Below, in pieces: positions 44,304-52,710 of a DNA stretch of 56,459 bases. The DNA is from Lachnospiraceae bacterium (GTDB lineage: Bacteria > Bacillota > Clostridia > Lachnospirales > Lachnospiraceae). Position numbers and translations under genes: made by a program. The notes under the pieces were generated by a model. It was not told the DNA's origin. It searched no databases and saw only the letters and a list, made by a program, of their open reading frames with translations. The first letter of the stretch is position 1, and each line of letters starts with the position of its first letter. Location of the stretch: NCBI GenBank assembly GCA_015056795.1, contig SVFO01000001.1:1-56459 (forward strand), read 5' to 3'.

Positions 44304-45104
44304 TTATGCCTTGCTCTCCGACGCCATTCCACTCGCCACAAACATGCCATATTCCTTTGGCACGGAAAGCACGCCATTTGTCGCATGCTCTGCGAATACC
44401 GCCAGCATGGTTTCCCTTGGAACCTGCCGAAGCTCGGACATTCCCGTCAGGGAATAAACATAATCTGCCATATCCTCTAAATTTGTTACAGCTAAAGAAT
44501 CCTCATAGTCATAGCGCGTCACCTTTGCGAATGCCTTTGAGAGACTGTCTGCTCCATTTTGCAACGTAAACGCCAGATTCGTATGAGAACTCACGCCATA
44601 ATCTTTAAACAATCCTCCAATATACTCCATGATCCCGTTCTCACCGTAGGTCGCGCAATAGAATTTCCCATCTGCTTTCAGCACCCTGCGGACCTCGGAT
44701 AGTCCCTTGAAAAGATCTGGCACGTGATACAGCATCATGTTTGCAATTACGATGTCAAATGTATTGCTCTCATAGGGAATGTTTTGAATATCAACGACCT
44801 CGTAAGTAATCCCTTCCACTCCCTGCAGGGTCTCTTTTGTCTTTTCCAGCATGCCCTCCGAAAAATCAGAGAGAATCAGCTTCGAGCACTTCTTAATCAG
44901 GTCTTTCTTCCCTACCCACATACTGCCAGTACCGCATCCGAGCTCCAGTACGGTCATGCCTTCTTTGATCTCATAATGCGACATAATCCAATTTCCAAAT
45001 CCCTGCTTATTGGTCGAATACTTATCATGAATCGAGATACGCGTATTCAGATTATTTGAATTTTGATACTGTGCTTCCACAGATGCCTTGTCATTGATTC
45101 CCAT
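44304..45104 (-). CDS. Class I SAM-dependent methyltransferase (long paralogue)
   Basis: 266 residues with SAM motif I VLELGCGTGSMW and the following ILSDFSEGMLEKTKETL, IPYESNTFDIVIANMMLYHV (motifs II to IV). It resembles UbiE/Methyltransf_11-type small-molecule methyltransferases. The protein at 50958 is a close paralogue in which about 40 residues of the C-terminal half and eight of the tail are missing. The substrate is unknown. Confidence 0.88.
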   Translation of the reverse strand: MGINDKASVEAQYQNSNNLNTRISIHDKYSTNKQGFGNWIMSHYEIKEGMTVLELGCGTGSMWVGKKDLIKKCSKLILSDFSEGMLEKTKETLQGVEGITYEVVDIQNIPYESNTFDIVIANMMLYHVPDLFKGLSEVRRVLKADGKFYCATYGENGIMEYIGGLFKDYGVSSHTNLAFTLQNGADSLSKAFAKVTRYDYEDSLAVTNLEDMADYVYSLTGMSELRQVPRETMLAVFAEHATNGVLSVPKEYGMFVASGMASESKA

Positions 45105-45175
45105 GTCTTTTCTTTCCCCTCATGTCTTTTTTATTTTCAATGATTTCTTCCTAATCCCATTTCGTCTACTCTATG

Positions 45176-46183
45176 TCACTGGGGACAGTTCTCCTTCAGC
45201 CAATTAATTGCCCTCTCTGGCCAACCCTCCATGCTCATGCCAATACCATCCGCGAAGCCGTGCCAACCCTCAGGTCCTAACTCAAACCTACAGGGAATCT
45301 TCGCATCCTTCAGCGCTTCGGCAAGCCGTTTCGAATGCTCAGGATTACAAACATTATCTCCTTCCATGGTGACAACATAAGTAGGCGGAAAGCCTTCCAC
45401 ATGCTCTGGAATCTCAAAGCAGCTGTTACAAGCCTCCTCCATGGAGCAACCTACCGTTTCCACGGCACACTCTTCCATTTCGTTCTCATCATCCCAATCT
45501 ACAAAATCTCTAAGAATACGATAAGAAGTCATGGAGTAAATAGGGAAGCACCCACTTGGCTTTGCAATGCCATAGGCACAATACCCTTTTTCTGAATTCC
45601 ACAGACATACTAAGTATCCGCCAGAAGAAAATCCACAGGTGACATACTTTGCAGGATCCACGTGAAATGTATCTTTCTTCGCCTCTATAATTTCAAAGGC
45701 TCTAGCCATGTCGCCCATGGCCACTAACGCGCCCTCGTCCACGTCAACCTGATAGGTCAGGATCACGACATGATACCCCAGCTCATTAAACGTACAAGCA
45801 ACCGGCCAGCCTTCCGTCAAATTCCACACATTGACCAGTCCCCCTCCAGGCACTAAGAAGATAAAGGGCCTCTCATTTGCCAAGGCGTCATCCGAAGGAA
45901 AAAAGACAATGTGAGCGCTCTCCTTTTCTGGATCTCCCTCGCATTCCTTCGGGTCATACAGCTTAAAGCAATACTCCCCCTTCGATGCAACCTCCAATAA
46001 TCTTTGGAAGCCTCTTTCCAGATTCTTCCATCCCATTTTGTCAGCGATCTCCTGAAGCGTCCAAGTATAGTACTCCTCCTGGGTAAGATCCATCTTGCGA
46101 ATGGCATCCTTTGCAACCGCCGAAATCAAAGGGTTCTCCAGCAGCTCCTTCAGTGTCTTATCTTTTAAGTTTTCCTTTGTCAT
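45176..46183 (-). CDS. Alpha/beta hydrolase (esterase-like)
   Basis: From ATG 46183 behind GGGGAGGAG, 335 residues. The hydrolase core begins with FIFLVPGGGLVNVWNLTEG (oxyanion HGGG-like loop) and has the nucleophile motif GFSSGG, with an acidic/His pair near the C-terminus (GPEGWHGFADGIG). It is close to acetyl-xylan-esterase or lipase-like carbohydrate esterases. The last five codons (ENCPQ) fall in a repeated sequence, TGTCACTGGGGACAGTTCTC, so the C-terminus was shaped by a repeat. Confidence 0.82.
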   Translation of the reverse strand: MTKENLKDKTLKELLENPLISAVAKDAIRKMDLTQEEYYTWTLQEIADKMGWKNLERGFQRLLEVASKGEYCFKLYDPKECEGDPEKESAHIVFFPSDDALANERPFIFLVPGGGLVNVWNLTEGWPVACTFNELGYHVVILTYQVDVDEGALVAMGDMARAFEIIEAKKDTFHVDPAKYVTCGFSSGGYLVCLWNSEKGYCAYGIAKPSGCFPIYSMTSYRILRDFVDWDDENEMEECAVETVGCSMEEACNSCFEIPEHVEGFPPTYVVTMEGDNVCNPEHSKRLAEALKDAKIPCRFELGPEGWHGFADGIGMSMEGWPERAINWLKENCPQ

Positions 46184-46245
46184 TTTTCTTCTCCTCCCCA
46201 ATTTCGTTCTTCTGTCCGATACTCCTTTGCCATCACAAACATTCT

Positions 46246-47022
46246 TCAATGCGTTCTATATGTTCTCGCCACTTCATATGCTACATACTCATGCGAAAGC
46301 TCATAACCCAGCTTCTCTGCCAGGTGCACTGAATTCATGTCGTGCGCGTCCCAGCTTGGATACAATCCTTCTTCTAAGCAATTTAGGATTAGCGCGCTAC
46401 AACAGATCGTTGCAAGTCCTTTACGCCTTTCCTCCGGCATGGTATCGACTTCAATCTCGATGCCTCCCCGATAACTTGTGTAGGAGGAAGCACCTGAAAC
46501 GATCCGTCCGTTCTTTAGGATGACTACTCCGCGTCCCCATTCCAGATACTGCTCCTTGCTTTCAAAGGATGAGACAAAATCTTTGGTCACGGGATCCTGC
46601 ATACAGAGGTCATACATGTCTCCATCAATTGTTTTCATCTCATATCCGAAGATGCCAAACTCTTTTGAAAAACGCGTTCTTTGATCCAACAGATATCTAA
46701 TGTCAAACTGCGTATCCTTCTTGATCGCGTATCTTGTGACCCTTTTGGAATCTGGAAAGCACTCTTCGATCAAAGCCGCCCACGCTTCATTTTGCGGCGT
46801 CATGATGATAAAGCACTCTGGCTTTGTTGCGACAAGCTCCTTGTCGGGCTCTCCCGCATAAAATGCAAAACAGCCCACAAACGCCATGGCCGACTTTGGA
46901 CATTCCAAATCCGTCACAAACATTTTTCCCATCACCTTCTGCAGACAGGAGTATACAAGAGTCTCCTCCCAGCCCTCAAAAAGTTCTTTTACCTTTTCCG
47001 TGTTTTCTAAAACATAAATCAT
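46246..47022 (-). CDS. GNAT-type acetyltransferase (zwittermicin-resistance-like family)
   Basis: About 258 residues from ATG 47022, with a GGAGG 12 bases upstream that is rather far; an earlier start at 47088 is open but lacks a ribosome site. The C-terminal third is a GNAT fold (GIEIEVDTMPEERRKGLATI coenzyme A loop, and GLYPSWDAHDMNSVHLAEKLG). This layout matches the GNAT_acetyltran family (PF12746). The substrate is unknown. Confidence 0.78.
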   Translation of the reverse strand: MIYVLENTEKVKELFEGWEETLVYSCLQKVMGKMFVTDLECPKSAMAFVGCFAFYAGEPDKELVATKPECFIIMTPQNEAWAALIEECFPDSKRVTRYAIKKDTQFDIRYLLDQRTRFSKEFGIFGYEMKTIDGDMYDLCMQDPVTKDFVSSFESKEQYLEWGRGVVILKNGRIVSGASSYTSYRGGIEIEVDTMPEERRKGLATICCSALILNCLEEGLYPSWDAHDMNSVHLAEKLGYELSHEYVAYEVARTYRTH

Positions 47023-47100
47023 TATCTCAAGCATCCTCCAATCATCTTGGACGATAACGGATTTCATGTTTCTGCGCTGGAAATCCAATACGCTGATTCG

Positions 47101-48309
47101 TTATAATTGCCTAAACAGGTCTTTCTTCTTTAAACCATTTTTCTTTGCATCCAAGGGCCAGCTGGCGTTCGCCGCAAATATGTACATACCCCGCGAAAAC
47201 TTAAAAGGATCCGCATAAATATCCTCAATCGCCTGCCCCGCATTGATGGCTGCCGCAATCTTCTTTGTGCCCTCCGCCATGTTCTTCGAAGGGCCCTTAT
47301 CGATATTCTCCGAGCGCATCATCATTTTCAGCATCTCGCCTGCACCGATCGCAAGACCTCCACAATACTCCGAACCGCAGGTCTCACACCATGTTTTCAC
47401 AATACTCAGCAAATGACAAATCTGCTTGCTTTCGTATAAGCCCATGTTTGCAACAACATAAATCTTCTTTCCTTCCATCTTGCCGCTCTTTTCCAACAGT
47501 TCCATGATGCGAAGCGGCGCGGAAGGCACGCCGTCCACATAAAGGGGCATTCCCAGCACAATTTTCTCGGCGGACAGCAGTAATTCCACAAGCTTTTCTG
47601 GATGCGCAAGATAAGAAGAAAGATTAATGATCTCCGCTTCCGTCTCCAACAGCGGAAGGATTCTTTTCATGAATTTCTTCGAATTCGCATTGTCTGCCCT
47701 GAGACTGCAATTTAGCATCACAAGGCGCCCTACTTCCATGGTCTCGCTGACTTCCTGCGCGCCTCCGGTCTTCTGCACGCTTGTCGATGCAAGACTATCC
47801 TCCGCATTCCTCCCTCGCAATCCCGAATCAGCACTTTCAAGCGTTTCAAAAGTGATGCTCTTTATTTTCGCGTGAAAATTTCTGCAGGCCGCTTCCACAT
47901 ATCCTCGCGCCTTCGCCTGATCCTCCTCCGTCAGCCCCGCGCCCCTGAAAACAAAGGACATGGGCTTATCCTCCGGATATCTTTTTTTGTGATGCATCTC
48001 CCCCTCATAGACTTCAAAATAGGGTGACACCCATCCAATGCTCCTGTCGAAAATATTTTTCACAAAGCTGCTCAGTCCGCCATAGGTATATTTGCTGATC
48101 ACGAGCACTTCATCCGCATGATGGATCAGTGCCCCCATCTGGTCATAACCATCCTTAATCGCGCACTCTCCCGGGGACTTTACCCAACATCCAAAGCATC
48201 CAATGCAGGGCTTGATCGTCCCATTGTCAGAGACCACTTTCCAACCATCGTATTTAGATGCAATCCTTCTCCATTCCTCTTCCGTCAGATCATGGATTAC
48301 TAAATTCAT
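47101..48309 (-). CDS. Tandem flavodoxin-fold NADPH-dependent FMN reductase-like protein
   Basis: 402 residues with two flavodoxin-like domains. The first (1-170) has the CIGCFGCW pair of the NADPH-dependent FMN reductase family but begins in the middle of the fold, so its FMN-binding first loop is missing or very short. The second (about 195-380) has LVMLNCSLRADNANSKKFMK, VLGMPLYVDGVPSAPLRI and YVVANMGLYES, and looks complete. The role may be reductive. The start at 48309 follows GGAGGGAG. It is in the same run as KptA and the kinase. Confidence 0.75.
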   Translation of the reverse strand: MNLVIHDLTEEEWRRIASKYDGWKVVSDNGTIKPCIGCFGCWVKSPGECAIKDGYDQMGALIHHADEVLVISKYTYGGLSSFVKNIFDRSIGWVSPYFEVYEGEMHHKKRYPEDKPMSFVFRGAGLTEEDQAKARGYVEAACRNFHAKIKSITFETLESADSGLRGRNAEDSLASTSVQKTGGAQEVSETMEVGRLVMLNCSLRADNANSKKFMKRILPLLETEAEIINLSSYLAHPEKLVELLLSAEKIVLGMPLYVDGVPSAPLRIMELLEKSGKMEGKKIYVVANMGLYESKQICHLLSIVKTWCETCGSEYCGGLAIGAGEMLKMMMRSENIDKGPSKNMAEGTKKIAAAINAGQAIEDIYADPFKFSRGMYIFAANASWPLDAKKNGLKKKDLFRQL

Positions 48310-48336
48310 GGCTCCCTCCTTGCGTCAACAGATCTT

Positions 48337-48828
48337 TTATATATATTGTTTCAAGATAATCTCCGCGTTTTCCGCCGCGGAAACCTTGCCATTATCTATG
48401 CAAAGATCATATCCTTCCTTCGGCCAAAGATACTTAAGTGAGGCCTCCGCAGATCCAGGGCATCTGTCTCCCCGCTCTTTTTCCCTCTGCCGTAAAACAT
48501 CAATGTCGCAGATGACTTTTACCGTCAATGCGTTTGCTTCTTTTGTGGCATCAAGAAACGCCTCAAAAATCCTCTCGCTAGTGATCGCATGGTCCATAAT
48601 GACGATCTTCCCATCCCTTACCGCTTCTTTGAGATCGCGGCACATGGCTGGCATAATCTCAAAAATGTCATCCTCATAAATGGTTTCTATCGGATCCGTT
48701 ACCATATAATCGTCGATGGAAATAATGACGGAGTCCTTATTTTTTTCTCTAAGCCTTTTTTGCAACTCCTTAGAGAGCGTCGATTTCCCTGCTGAGGAAG
48801 GTCCATTTAATAATATAACGTTATGCAT
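48337..48828 (-). CDS. P-loop phosphotransferase, chloramphenicol phosphotransferase-like
   Basis: 163 residues with Walker A GPSSAGKST at the N-terminus, DDY and a long helical middle, DIDVLRQREKERGDR and a C-terminal LCIDN. The pattern resembles the chloramphenicol 3-O-phosphotransferase family, which is broad; most members do not act on chloramphenicol. It is one gene downstream of KptA on the same strand. Resistance should not be assumed from this. Confidence 0.8.
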   Translation of the reverse strand: MHNVILLNGPSSAGKSTLSKELQKRLREKNKDSVIISIDDYMVTDPIETIYEDDIFEIMPAMCRDLKEAVRDGKIVIMDHAITSERIFEAFLDATKEANALTVKVICDIDVLRQREKERGDRCPGSAEASLKYLWPKEGYDLCIDNGKVSAAENAEIILKQYI

Positions 48829-48943
48829 CGCTTATTTCACCCTTTGCCAATTCATTTTGCTCTATTCTACTGAGCGCCAAATTCTTTTCTTCCTCCGAAA
48901 AATAATAAAACTCCCTTACGATTTCCAATACATCAAAAAACAT
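48821..48943 (-). CDS. Small acidic ORF overlapping the phosphotransferase start
   Basis: A 40-codon frame (MFFDVLEIVREFYYFSEEEK, then NLALSRIEQNELAKGEISDA) whose stop overlaps the ATG of the phosphotransferase by eight bases. The composition is helical and acidic, and it is well placed for translational coupling. No good ribosome site is seen before it, so it may equally be a remnant. Not recognised. Confidence 0.35.
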   Translation of the reverse strand: MFFDVLEIVREFYYFSEEEKNLALSRIEQNELAKGEISDA

Positions 48944-48972
48944 TTTTAGTTCTTTTTCATGTCCCTTTTAGA

Positions 48973-49524
48973 TCACTCCGCGTTCTCTTTACGGAGATAC
49001 TTGACGGGCACTTCCTTGGTGAGCCACACGCCGTTTACAGACTTATAAAACTTGAATCCGTCCCTGTGCATGTCACCGCTTTGCACCCGATAGATCACGG
49101 GCTTGCCGTGCCTCTGCCCAACCTTCACAGCTGTCTCTCTTTCATGAGAGAGATGCACGTAAAGCCTTGACTTCGGGAGTAAGCCCTGGGCGTCAATGGA
49201 TCCCGTATACTTTTCTCCGGTTCCGTGATATAAAACCTCCTGCGGAACGCACTCTTCCAACTCCACGTCCACGGGAATGGAATGTCCCTGGTTTGCGCGG
49301 ATCAGCGTGTGATCCTCGTTGAACGAGTAACGCTGCTTATTGTCCGTCGCAACAATTTCCTCTAGCATTTCCAAGTTAAACGGGTTTGTCTTGGCTATCC
49401 CCTGGATCAGTTCCTCCACGTTCGCCCAACCATGCTCGTCCAAAGTGATTCCGATCTCTTCCGGCTTATGCCGCAGGATCAATGCTACATATTTACTAAT
49501 CTCCGTTAAACTCAATTTCTTCAC
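48973..49524 (-). CDS. kptA: RNA 2'-phosphotransferase (Tpt1/KptA)
   Basis: 183 residues (GTG 49524; a TTG at 49515, aligned with the start of the paralogue, is equally likely). It carries the family's catalytic set: LRHKP (R18, H19), RYS (R65), RANQGHS (79-82), LYHGT (H100) and SRLYVHLS (R120). The enzyme removes a 2'-phosphate from RNA using NAD+, releasing nicotinamide and ADP-ribose cyclic phosphate; bacterial members can also ADP-ribosylate RNA ends. The natural substrate in bacteria is uncertain. Most of a second copy lies at 53416-53882 but is broken. Confidence 0.95.
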   Translation of the reverse strand: MKKLSLTEISKYVALILRHKPEEIGITLDEHGWANVEELIQGIAKTNPFNLEMLEEIVATDNKQRYSFNEDHTLIRANQGHSIPVDVELEECVPQEVLYHGTGEKYTGSIDAQGLLPKSRLYVHLSHERETAVKVGQRHGKPVIYRVQSGDMHRDGFKFYKSVNGVWLTKEVPVKYLRKENAE

Positions 49525-49700
49525 CTACTTTTCAGAGGGCAACGCATCTTCTTCCGAACAAATCCTAGCCTTTGATATAGGGCTATCGCTTTCCCGTTTT
49601 CAGGATGAGGATCTACCCACAATGTTTCCGCACCATTCTGAAAAGCCTCTCTAATGGCATGCGATAACGCTTGGGTTGCAATTCCCCAGTTTTTCAAACA
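49521..49700 (-). pseudogene. C-terminal remnant of a GNAT acetyltransferase
   Basis: A minus-strand frame of about 60 codons reads NWGIATQALSHAIREAFQ, then VDPHPENGKAIALYQRLGFVRKKMR, and stops at 49521. This is the acetyl-coenzyme A loop and last strands of a GNAT fold. There is no N-terminal half; upstream is non-coding sequence. It overlaps the kptA start by four bases and may once have been its upstream neighbour. Confidence 0.75.
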
Positions 49701-49734
49701 GTCCCCCTACTTGCCAGCTCGCAATCCCCTGGCT

Positions 49735-50181
49735 TCATAAATCCTTCAGCTTCAAGCACATCTCTTCCATCCCAAATTCCCGAAATCCCGTATCCACAAA
49801 CCCGACAGACTCATAGAGCTTCTTCGCCACGCTGTTTCCCGGGGCCACTCCGGTATAGACCTCCTCCGGGCCAAACTTCTCCTTGAGAAAAGCCAGACCC
49901 AGCCTGAGCGCCTGCCGCCCATATCCTTTGTTCTGAAATCTGCGATCGATCATAAATTTCCAAAGGGTATAATAGTGCTTTGCTTCATAATAGCCCATCA
50001 TGATAAAACCCACAAGTGTTTCATTCTCATACACGCCAAAGGGCCATGCTGTCCCGGAATATACGTAAGCCTGTGCCAGGGATTCCGCATTGGAAGACAC
50101 ATAGCCTTCCTGCTCTCCATGTACCCTAAGGGCAAGTATGTCATCTAAATTTTCTTTTGTAACTGATTTTAATCTGATCAT
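49735..50181 (-). CDS. GNAT acetyltransferase, PaiA/BltD-like
   Basis: 148 residues with the GNAT core: FGVYENETLVGFIMMGYYE, WKFMIDRRFQNKGYGRQALRL (coenzyme A pyrophosphate loop) and VAKKLYESVGFVDTG. It resembles spermine/spermidine acetyltransferases, although the class is promiscuous and the substrate cannot be fixed by eye. The gap from 50182 to 50333 carries only a 12-codon start-like frame behind AAGGAGG and no clear gene. Confidence 0.83.
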   Translation of the reverse strand: MIRLKSVTKENLDDILALRVHGEQEGYVSSNAESLAQAYVYSGTAWPFGVYENETLVGFIMMGYYEAKHYYTLWKFMIDRRFQNKGYGRQALRLGLAFLKEKFGPEEVYTGVAPGNSVAKKLYESVGFVDTGFREFGMEEMCLKLKDL

Positions 50182-50333
50182 ATGTTTCCCCGCAATTTCC
50201 GATCCACTTTCATTCCGTTTTGTTTTCGGTCATTTCCGCATCTTCATCATGCCGCATGGCTGTATATCCGTTCCCTAAACGCGCCTTATGGCCAACATCC
50301 CGCAAGCGCTCATGACAATCCTCCTTATACAGC

Positions 50334-50951
50334 TTATCTGAGGTCCAAAAGCTGCCTGTAGACGTAATCAGGATCCTTCTTAAAAAACATTTTTTCTTTA
50401 CATTCGGATATATCGCAATGAATCATATTATAAATATGCCAACCGTAATGCCATGCCTGACTGTCCGGATCAACATATCTGTTGTTAAACAATATCCTTC
50501 CATACTGGTTATTCCCCAGTATAAACGCCGTTTCATTCATTCTGTCTCTGTGATAAAAAATCGAATGTTCTTTGTTATAAGCCTCGTTGCGTCCACGCCG
50601 TTTTGTTGGACACCACTCGACGTTTTCATCACAAAACATTATCCGGTATCCGGCCTCTTCCTTGAAAATACGGATAAACTTTAACAGCTTGTTATAATTA
50701 TCATATCGATTGGCATTTCCTTCGGTAAATATTTCCGTTCCATACTGCCTATATGCTTCATTATAAGGCTTTGCCGGTGAACCCGCACCATTTGCATCAT
50801 ACCGGAGGCTTAGGATCTGCGCAAACACCTCGCATTCTTTGATCCTGTTTACTTCAATTTTTCGAAACATGTCCCCACTTCTTAACCTAGCATATTGTGA
50901 AGACCGCTCCTGTTTATCATAATACGTATCTAACGCCTGGACAAAAAGCAT
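50334..50951 (-). CDS. Conserved-looking hypothetical protein
   Basis: 205 residues with many aromatic and charged amino acids, no membrane helix and no signal peptide. It has YDANGAGSP, FCDENVEWCPTKRRGRNEA and YGWHIYNMIHCDISECKEK segments. It starts seven bases after the methyltransferase stop with GAGGTGAC as ribosome site, so it is translationally linked to that gene. I do not recognise the family. The paired Cys/His residues near the C-terminus could bind metal but are not arranged like a known finger. Confidence 0.6.
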   Translation of the reverse strand: MLFVQALDTYYDKQERSSQYARLRSGDMFRKIEVNRIKECEVFAQILSLRYDANGAGSPAKPYNEAYRQYGTEIFTEGNANRYDNYNKLLKFIRIFKEEAGYRIMFCDENVEWCPTKRRGRNEAYNKEHSIFYHRDRMNETAFILGNNQYGRILFNNRYVDPDSQAWHYGWHIYNMIHCDISECKEKMFFKKDPDYVYRQLLDLR

Positions 50952-50957
50952 TTACCG

Positions 50958-51614
50958 TCACCTCGCCACAAACATTCCATACTCCTTGGGAACGCGTAAA
51001 ACGCCGTCGACGGTATTGGCCTCCAAAACCTTAAGAAGCTCCTCCCTCGGAAGCTTTTGCAGGTCGGACATCCCCGTCAGGGAATATACATAATCCGCCT
51101 TCGCCATGCGGTTTTCAAAAAGGCCGTAAATATATTCCATGATGCCGTTTTCACCATAAGTGGCACAGTAAAATCTCCCACCTTTTTTCAAGACGCGCCG
51201 AATTTCGCTCAAGCCTTTGGAAAGATCCGGGACGTGATACAGCATCATGTTGGCGATCACCATGTCAAACGTTTCATCCGTATAGGGTATCTTTTGCACG
51301 TCGATCACCTGATAATCAATCTCCTCACATCCCTGCAGCGTCTCCCTTGTTTGCTCCAGCATTCCCTCCGAAAAATCGGAAAGGATCAGTTTTCCACATT
51401 TCCTGATCAATTCGCCCTTTCCCATCCACATGCTCCCGGTGCCGCAGCCAAGCTCCAACACCGCCATTCCCTCTTCGATTTCGTATTGGGAAGTGATCCA
51501 GTTACCAAAACCCTGTTTGTTGACAGAATACTTATCATGGATGGATATTCTTGCATTTAAATTCTTTGAAGTCTGATACTGTTTTTCTACCGTCGCCTTA
51601 TCATTTACGCTCAC
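50958..51614 (-). CDS. Class I methyltransferase (shortened paralogue)
   Basis: 218 residues with the same VLELGCGTGSMW motif I and ILSDFSEGMLEQTRETL, IANMMLYHVPDLSKGLSEIRR as the protein at 44304. Between GLF and ADYVYSL only six residues remain where the paralogue has 46, and the C-terminus is eight residues shorter. The loss is in frame and spares the SAM site, but may remove part of the substrate-binding cap. It overlaps no other gene and sits between the ADP-ribose glycohydrolase and the hypothetical gene. Confidence 0.87.
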   Translation of the reverse strand: MSVNDKATVEKQYQTSKNLNARISIHDKYSVNKQGFGNWITSQYEIEEGMAVLELGCGTGSMWMGKGELIRKCGKLILSDFSEGMLEQTRETLQGCEEIDYQVIDVQKIPYTDETFDMVIANMMLYHVPDLSKGLSEIRRVLKKGGRFYCATYGENGIMEYIYGLFENRMAKADYVYSLTGMSDLQKLPREELLKVLEANTVDGVLRVPKEYGMFVAR

Positions 51615-51629
51615 TGTAAATCTCCTCCG

Positions 51630-52484
51630 TCACTTCATCGCACGTTCAAAGAATCCGTAATTTCTCTCATCCCTCGGCGAGCAATAAATTGCAAATTCAA
51701 TGGTTTCAAAATCATGCAGATAATCCCCTATCACGTTCCTTGCAGCCATTGCAACGGCCTGTGGATCGTTCTCAAATGCGCCGCAGCCGAAAGCACCAAG
51801 GATCACAACCTCCTCGCCTGCTGCCACCGCAATGTCAAGAATCCTGCGCAGCCTTTTCTCATGAAGGACGAGCTGCTCCCGCTCCGAAAGCTTGACCGCA
51901 GCTTGTCCGTCACCCGAGTTCATCTGATTACTGGGACGCTCACGCAGATTCGGTGCCGCACAAGTGATCACATCTACCTCGTACCAATCTTCCTGCGGCA
52001 TGCTCCGCGGCATCGCCTCGTCCGTCTTAAACACGATCACGCCCGGCGTGTAAATGCAATCATCATTATGAATGGGATCCTGCGCCGCCCTGTGAGGTCC
52101 ATAAAACGCATTCCATGGTTTATCCGTATTCAGACAAAAATACAAGGTGGAACATCTGCACAGGCACTCTTCCTGCGCACTGGAGCCCTTCGTTACGCCG
52201 CCACCCGGGTTTGATGCGGAAGCAAAATTATGAACGCAGACCTTTTTCCCCTGATAGGCACCTGCCGCCTCATAGGATCTTTTCTTCGATACCACAATCC
52301 TTGCAGTACTTTCATAACGATTTTTGTTGGTAGAAAGGCCCGGCAACGCCCCTGCCACGGCATCCCCTTCCAGAATGATCCTTTGCCCCAAAACCGTCTT
52401 TGCAATTCCTTCTTTTAATCTTTGATCCGTCTTACATCTTCGCTCCGTATCCTGAAATACGGTAATATTTTCTGCTCTTCCCAT
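51630..52484 (-). CDS. Bacterial-type poly(ADP-ribose) glycohydrolase / macrodomain (TIGR02452)
   Basis: 284 residues. HNFASASNPGGGVTKGSSAQEE (in two parts; NPGGG at 92-96, QEE at 104-106) gives the family signature GGG-X7-QEE, where the second glutamate is the catalytic residue. VDVITCAAPNLRE and the C-terminal VVILGAFGCGAFEND and AMAARNVIGDYL complete the macrodomain-like fold. Members hydrolyse ADP-ribose polymers or ADP-ribose linkages. It lies within 5 kb of the NAD+-using KptA and of PnuC. The ATG is at 52484 with GGAGGGAAATT upstream. Confidence 0.92.
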   Translation of the reverse strand: MGRAENITVFQDTERRCKTDQRLKEGIAKTVLGQRIILEGDAVAGALPGLSTNKNRYESTARIVVSKKRSYEAAGAYQGKKVCVHNFASASNPGGGVTKGSSAQEECLCRCSTLYFCLNTDKPWNAFYGPHRAAQDPIHNDDCIYTPGVIVFKTDEAMPRSMPQEDWYEVDVITCAAPNLRERPSNQMNSGDGQAAVKLSEREQLVLHEKRLRRILDIAVAAGEEVVILGAFGCGAFENDPQAVAMAARNVIGDYLHDFETIEFAIYCSPRDERNYGFFERAMK

Positions 52485-52566
52485 AATTTCCCTCCATTAC
52501 AATGTTATACGCTCTCAGTTCACTTATAGGAGTAAACAAACGCCTCCTGCCAACCCTCGACCCCCA

Positions 52567-52595
52567 TTGACAAGCAAAAACAATTATGTTATCAT
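52567..52595 (+). promoter_or_regulatory. Strong promoter of pnuC
   Basis: Perfect -35 TTGACA (52567-52572) and TATCAT (52590-52595) separated by 17 bp. The expected start is near 52602, giving a leader of about 108 nt before pnuC. Confidence 0.75.
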
Positions 52596-52694
52596 CTACC
52601 CCAGATTGTAACTGCCACCGGGTAGTGAATGCGATTGCATTCGTTTTCACGTCGTTAGGTCTTAGAAGACGTGAATGCGGGTGCTATTTTTTTT
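52596..52694 (+). promoter_or_regulatory. Attenuator-like structured leader of pnuC
   Basis: The leader has CTACCC (52596-52601) with GGGTAG (52620-52625), a perfect hairpin GAATGC-gatt-GCATTC (52627-52642), and TTCACGTC (52646-52653) with GACGTGAA (52668-52675). Base 52676 onwards completes GAATGC, which can pair with the same GCATTC. An eight-T tract follows at 52687-52694. Two mutually exclusive pairings of one segment ahead of a T-tract are what a transcription attenuator or riboswitch looks like. No known aptamer was recognised. Confidence 0.65.
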
Positions 52695-52710
52695 GAGCGA
52701 GGTTTTTGCC

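Noticed and set aside
48337..48828. Chloramphenicol resistance gene
   Set aside because: The P-loop family is broad and mostly unrelated to the drug; no resistance context is present.
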